Shown piece by piece: positions 62,664 to 64,000 of a stretch of DNA of 64,000 nt. Each line of letters opens with the position of its first letter. Position 1 is the stretch's first letter. The position numbers and the translations under genes were made by a program. The notes beneath the pieces were generated by a model that was given only the letters and a program-made list of their open reading frames with translations, was not told the DNA's origin and made no database searches. The stretch comes from Tritrichomonas musculus (taxonomy: Eukaryota; Parabasalia; Tritrichomonadida; Tritrichomonadidae): contig JAPFFF010000003.1 of the NCBI GenBank assembly GCA_039105265.1, forward strand, positions 8,370,001 to 8,434,000. The letters run 5' to 3'.

Positions 62664-64000
62664 ACGAAAGGGCAAAGAATTGGACCTTATTTGTTAACCG
62701 ATCCAATCGGCTCTGGCTCATATGGTACGGTCTGGCGTGCTATTAACGTTCAACTTCATGGCGAACCTGACCAAGATCTAAAACTTGATGATAGTTTATC
62801 AAACAAATATGTAGCAATTAAAGTTGTTTCCAAAGTTGAACATATGTCAATCGAATCAAGAACGAGGCTTGCTCGTGAAGCATCAATAATGAAGTCACTT
62901 GACCATCCTTTAATGGCTGACTTGTTTTATTTTATGGAAGATGAATCAAATTCGTATCTTGTAATGGAGTATCTTGAAAATAGTTCATTACTGGATTTAA
63001 TTAATTCAACGCTAGAAGAATGGGAATATGAAGAAGATGAAGACGAATTAGAAGCTAACAATAAAATAGAACCAAGCAATCGAAATGACATAGAGAGAAA
63101 TAAAATAAAAGTAACTGAAAAAACCCTCCCTGATATAAATTCCAACATTTCTAGCACCAATAATGCTGAAACTACTAATGAATCTCAAAAAGATACAAAC
63201 CGAACAAAAAAATTTTCTAAAATTAATACATTAGACGAAAATACTGTTAGAAAGATTTTCGTTCAACTTATTGTTGCTCTTGAATTTCTTCATAATGTTC
63301 AGCATGTCGCTCACCGAGATATTAAAGCTGAAAATGTTCTTTTGGATCGATATAACAATATTCGAATAATTGACTTTGGGTTAAGCGCCATTGTTCAAGA
63401 TGAAAATTCATCAATGAAGCGAACTGTGGGATCAGTTGCTTATACAGCTCCAGAAATACTTATGAAAAAGCGATACACTAAGTCAGCAGACATCTGGAGT
63501 GCTGGAGTTCTTTTATATGCACTTTCTACATCCCGATTACCTTTTATTAGTCAACCAAATTCAAAAATCACTACAAACTCAAAGAATAAATCAAATGCAA
63601 AAAGTAATTCCTATTTAAGGAGTGATTCCGGCATTTTATCTCGTTCTCAAAATCCATCTTCTTTCTATGATACATATAATGATCCAAAAAAAATGTGCCA
63701 AATGATTCTTCATGGTGATTTATACATTCCAGAAACAGTATCACCTGATCTTCAAGATCTTCTTCGAAGGATGCTAGAAAAAGATCCAAATAAAAGAATA
63801 ACTATTAAAGAAATCGAAGAGCATCCGTTCTTTTCTCAGATTCAGTATAAAATGTTGATTGATTTTGTCAAAAGGCAGGATAAAATTGAAGATATCGACC
63901 TTAAATTGGACCCCGAAATTGTTGCAGAAATGGAGTCTCGTGGAATGAATTGCGAGCTTTTATCGCAATCTTTATTTGTTCAAGAACTTGATGAAGTATC
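62664..64000 (+). CDS. Serine/threonine protein kinase, 3' end beyond the window, no ATG
   Basis: A CAMK/MARK-like kinase runs from just after an in-frame TAA (62658-62660) to the window end. There is no ATG before the kinase domain; the codon where a start is expected (62664) is ACG, giving (x)KGQRIGPYLLTDPIGSGSYG. Key residues are present: the glycine loop GSGSYG, Lys53 in YVAIKVV, HRDIKAENVL (Asp219), IIDFGLSA (Asp237) and SVAYTAPEIL. A charged insert of about 75 residues lies between the lobes (after SLLDLINST), and a Ser/Asn-rich insert follows STSRLPF. The first in-frame ATG lies downstream of Lys53, so a start there would remove the ATP site. A spliced upstream exon, non-ATG initiation or a mutated start are the options. 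Confidence 0.9.

Overview
The window looks like a nuclear contig from a trichomonad flagellate, most like Tritrichomonas or Trichomonas. It is strongly AT-rich, with long uninterrupted ORFs and one clear gene per transcript on either strand. It carries protein families typical of trichomonads: ankyrin proteins, a DUF3447-like/BspA-type leucine-rich-repeat fusion, a BTB-BACK-F5/8 type C protein, several divergent kinases and a large dynein. Eukaryotic housekeeping genes (SRP14, prefoldin 3, DNA2, isopentenyl-diphosphate isomerase, exportin-like, Hsp110-like) and two nuclear tRNA genes exclude a bacterial origin. The species is inferred, not proven.

Layout. 1-9759 (-): most of a dynein heavy chain, running off the left edge. 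9989-16705: a coiled-coil protein, a long-chain acyl-CoA synthetase and a Glu/Gln-rich coiled-coil protein with 13-residue repeats. 17-21 kb: a Gln-rich/Thr-rich ambiguous ORF, then an ankyrin gene cut by three T-rich spacers. 21.2-24.2 kb: two convergent genes of bacterial type, an EutH-like ethanolamine transporter and a MurC-like UDP-N-acetylmuramate-alanine ligase. 24.7-33 kb: tRNA-Ala(AGC), a second ankyrin gene, an Asn-sequon-rich unknown, SRP14 and an Arg/Glu-rich repeat protein. 34.3-38.6 kb: the BTB-F5/8C gene and the ankyrin/LRR gene, which has an in-frame TAG near its end. 40.2-44.2 kb: a junkyard of decayed mobile-element-like ORFs and a foldback. 44.3-49.4 kb: tRNA-Met(CAT), a pseudokinase and an Hsp110-like protein with a 20-residue-repeat tail. 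49.4-51.5 kb: gene-free, with two small terminal-inverted-repeat elements. 51.5-61.0 kb (all -): DNA2, a BAR-like protein, IPP isomerase, exportin-like and prefoldin 3. 61.4-61.8 kb: a short mariner-like inverted-repeat element. 62.7-64 kb (+): an active-looking kinase with no ATG before its kinase domain.

The genes do not form an obvious pathway. The points most worth following are the EutH/MurC pair, the dynein whose main ATPase site AAA1 has lost its Walker motifs, the spacer-interrupted ankyrin gene, and the Hsp110-like chaperone with a charged repeat tail.
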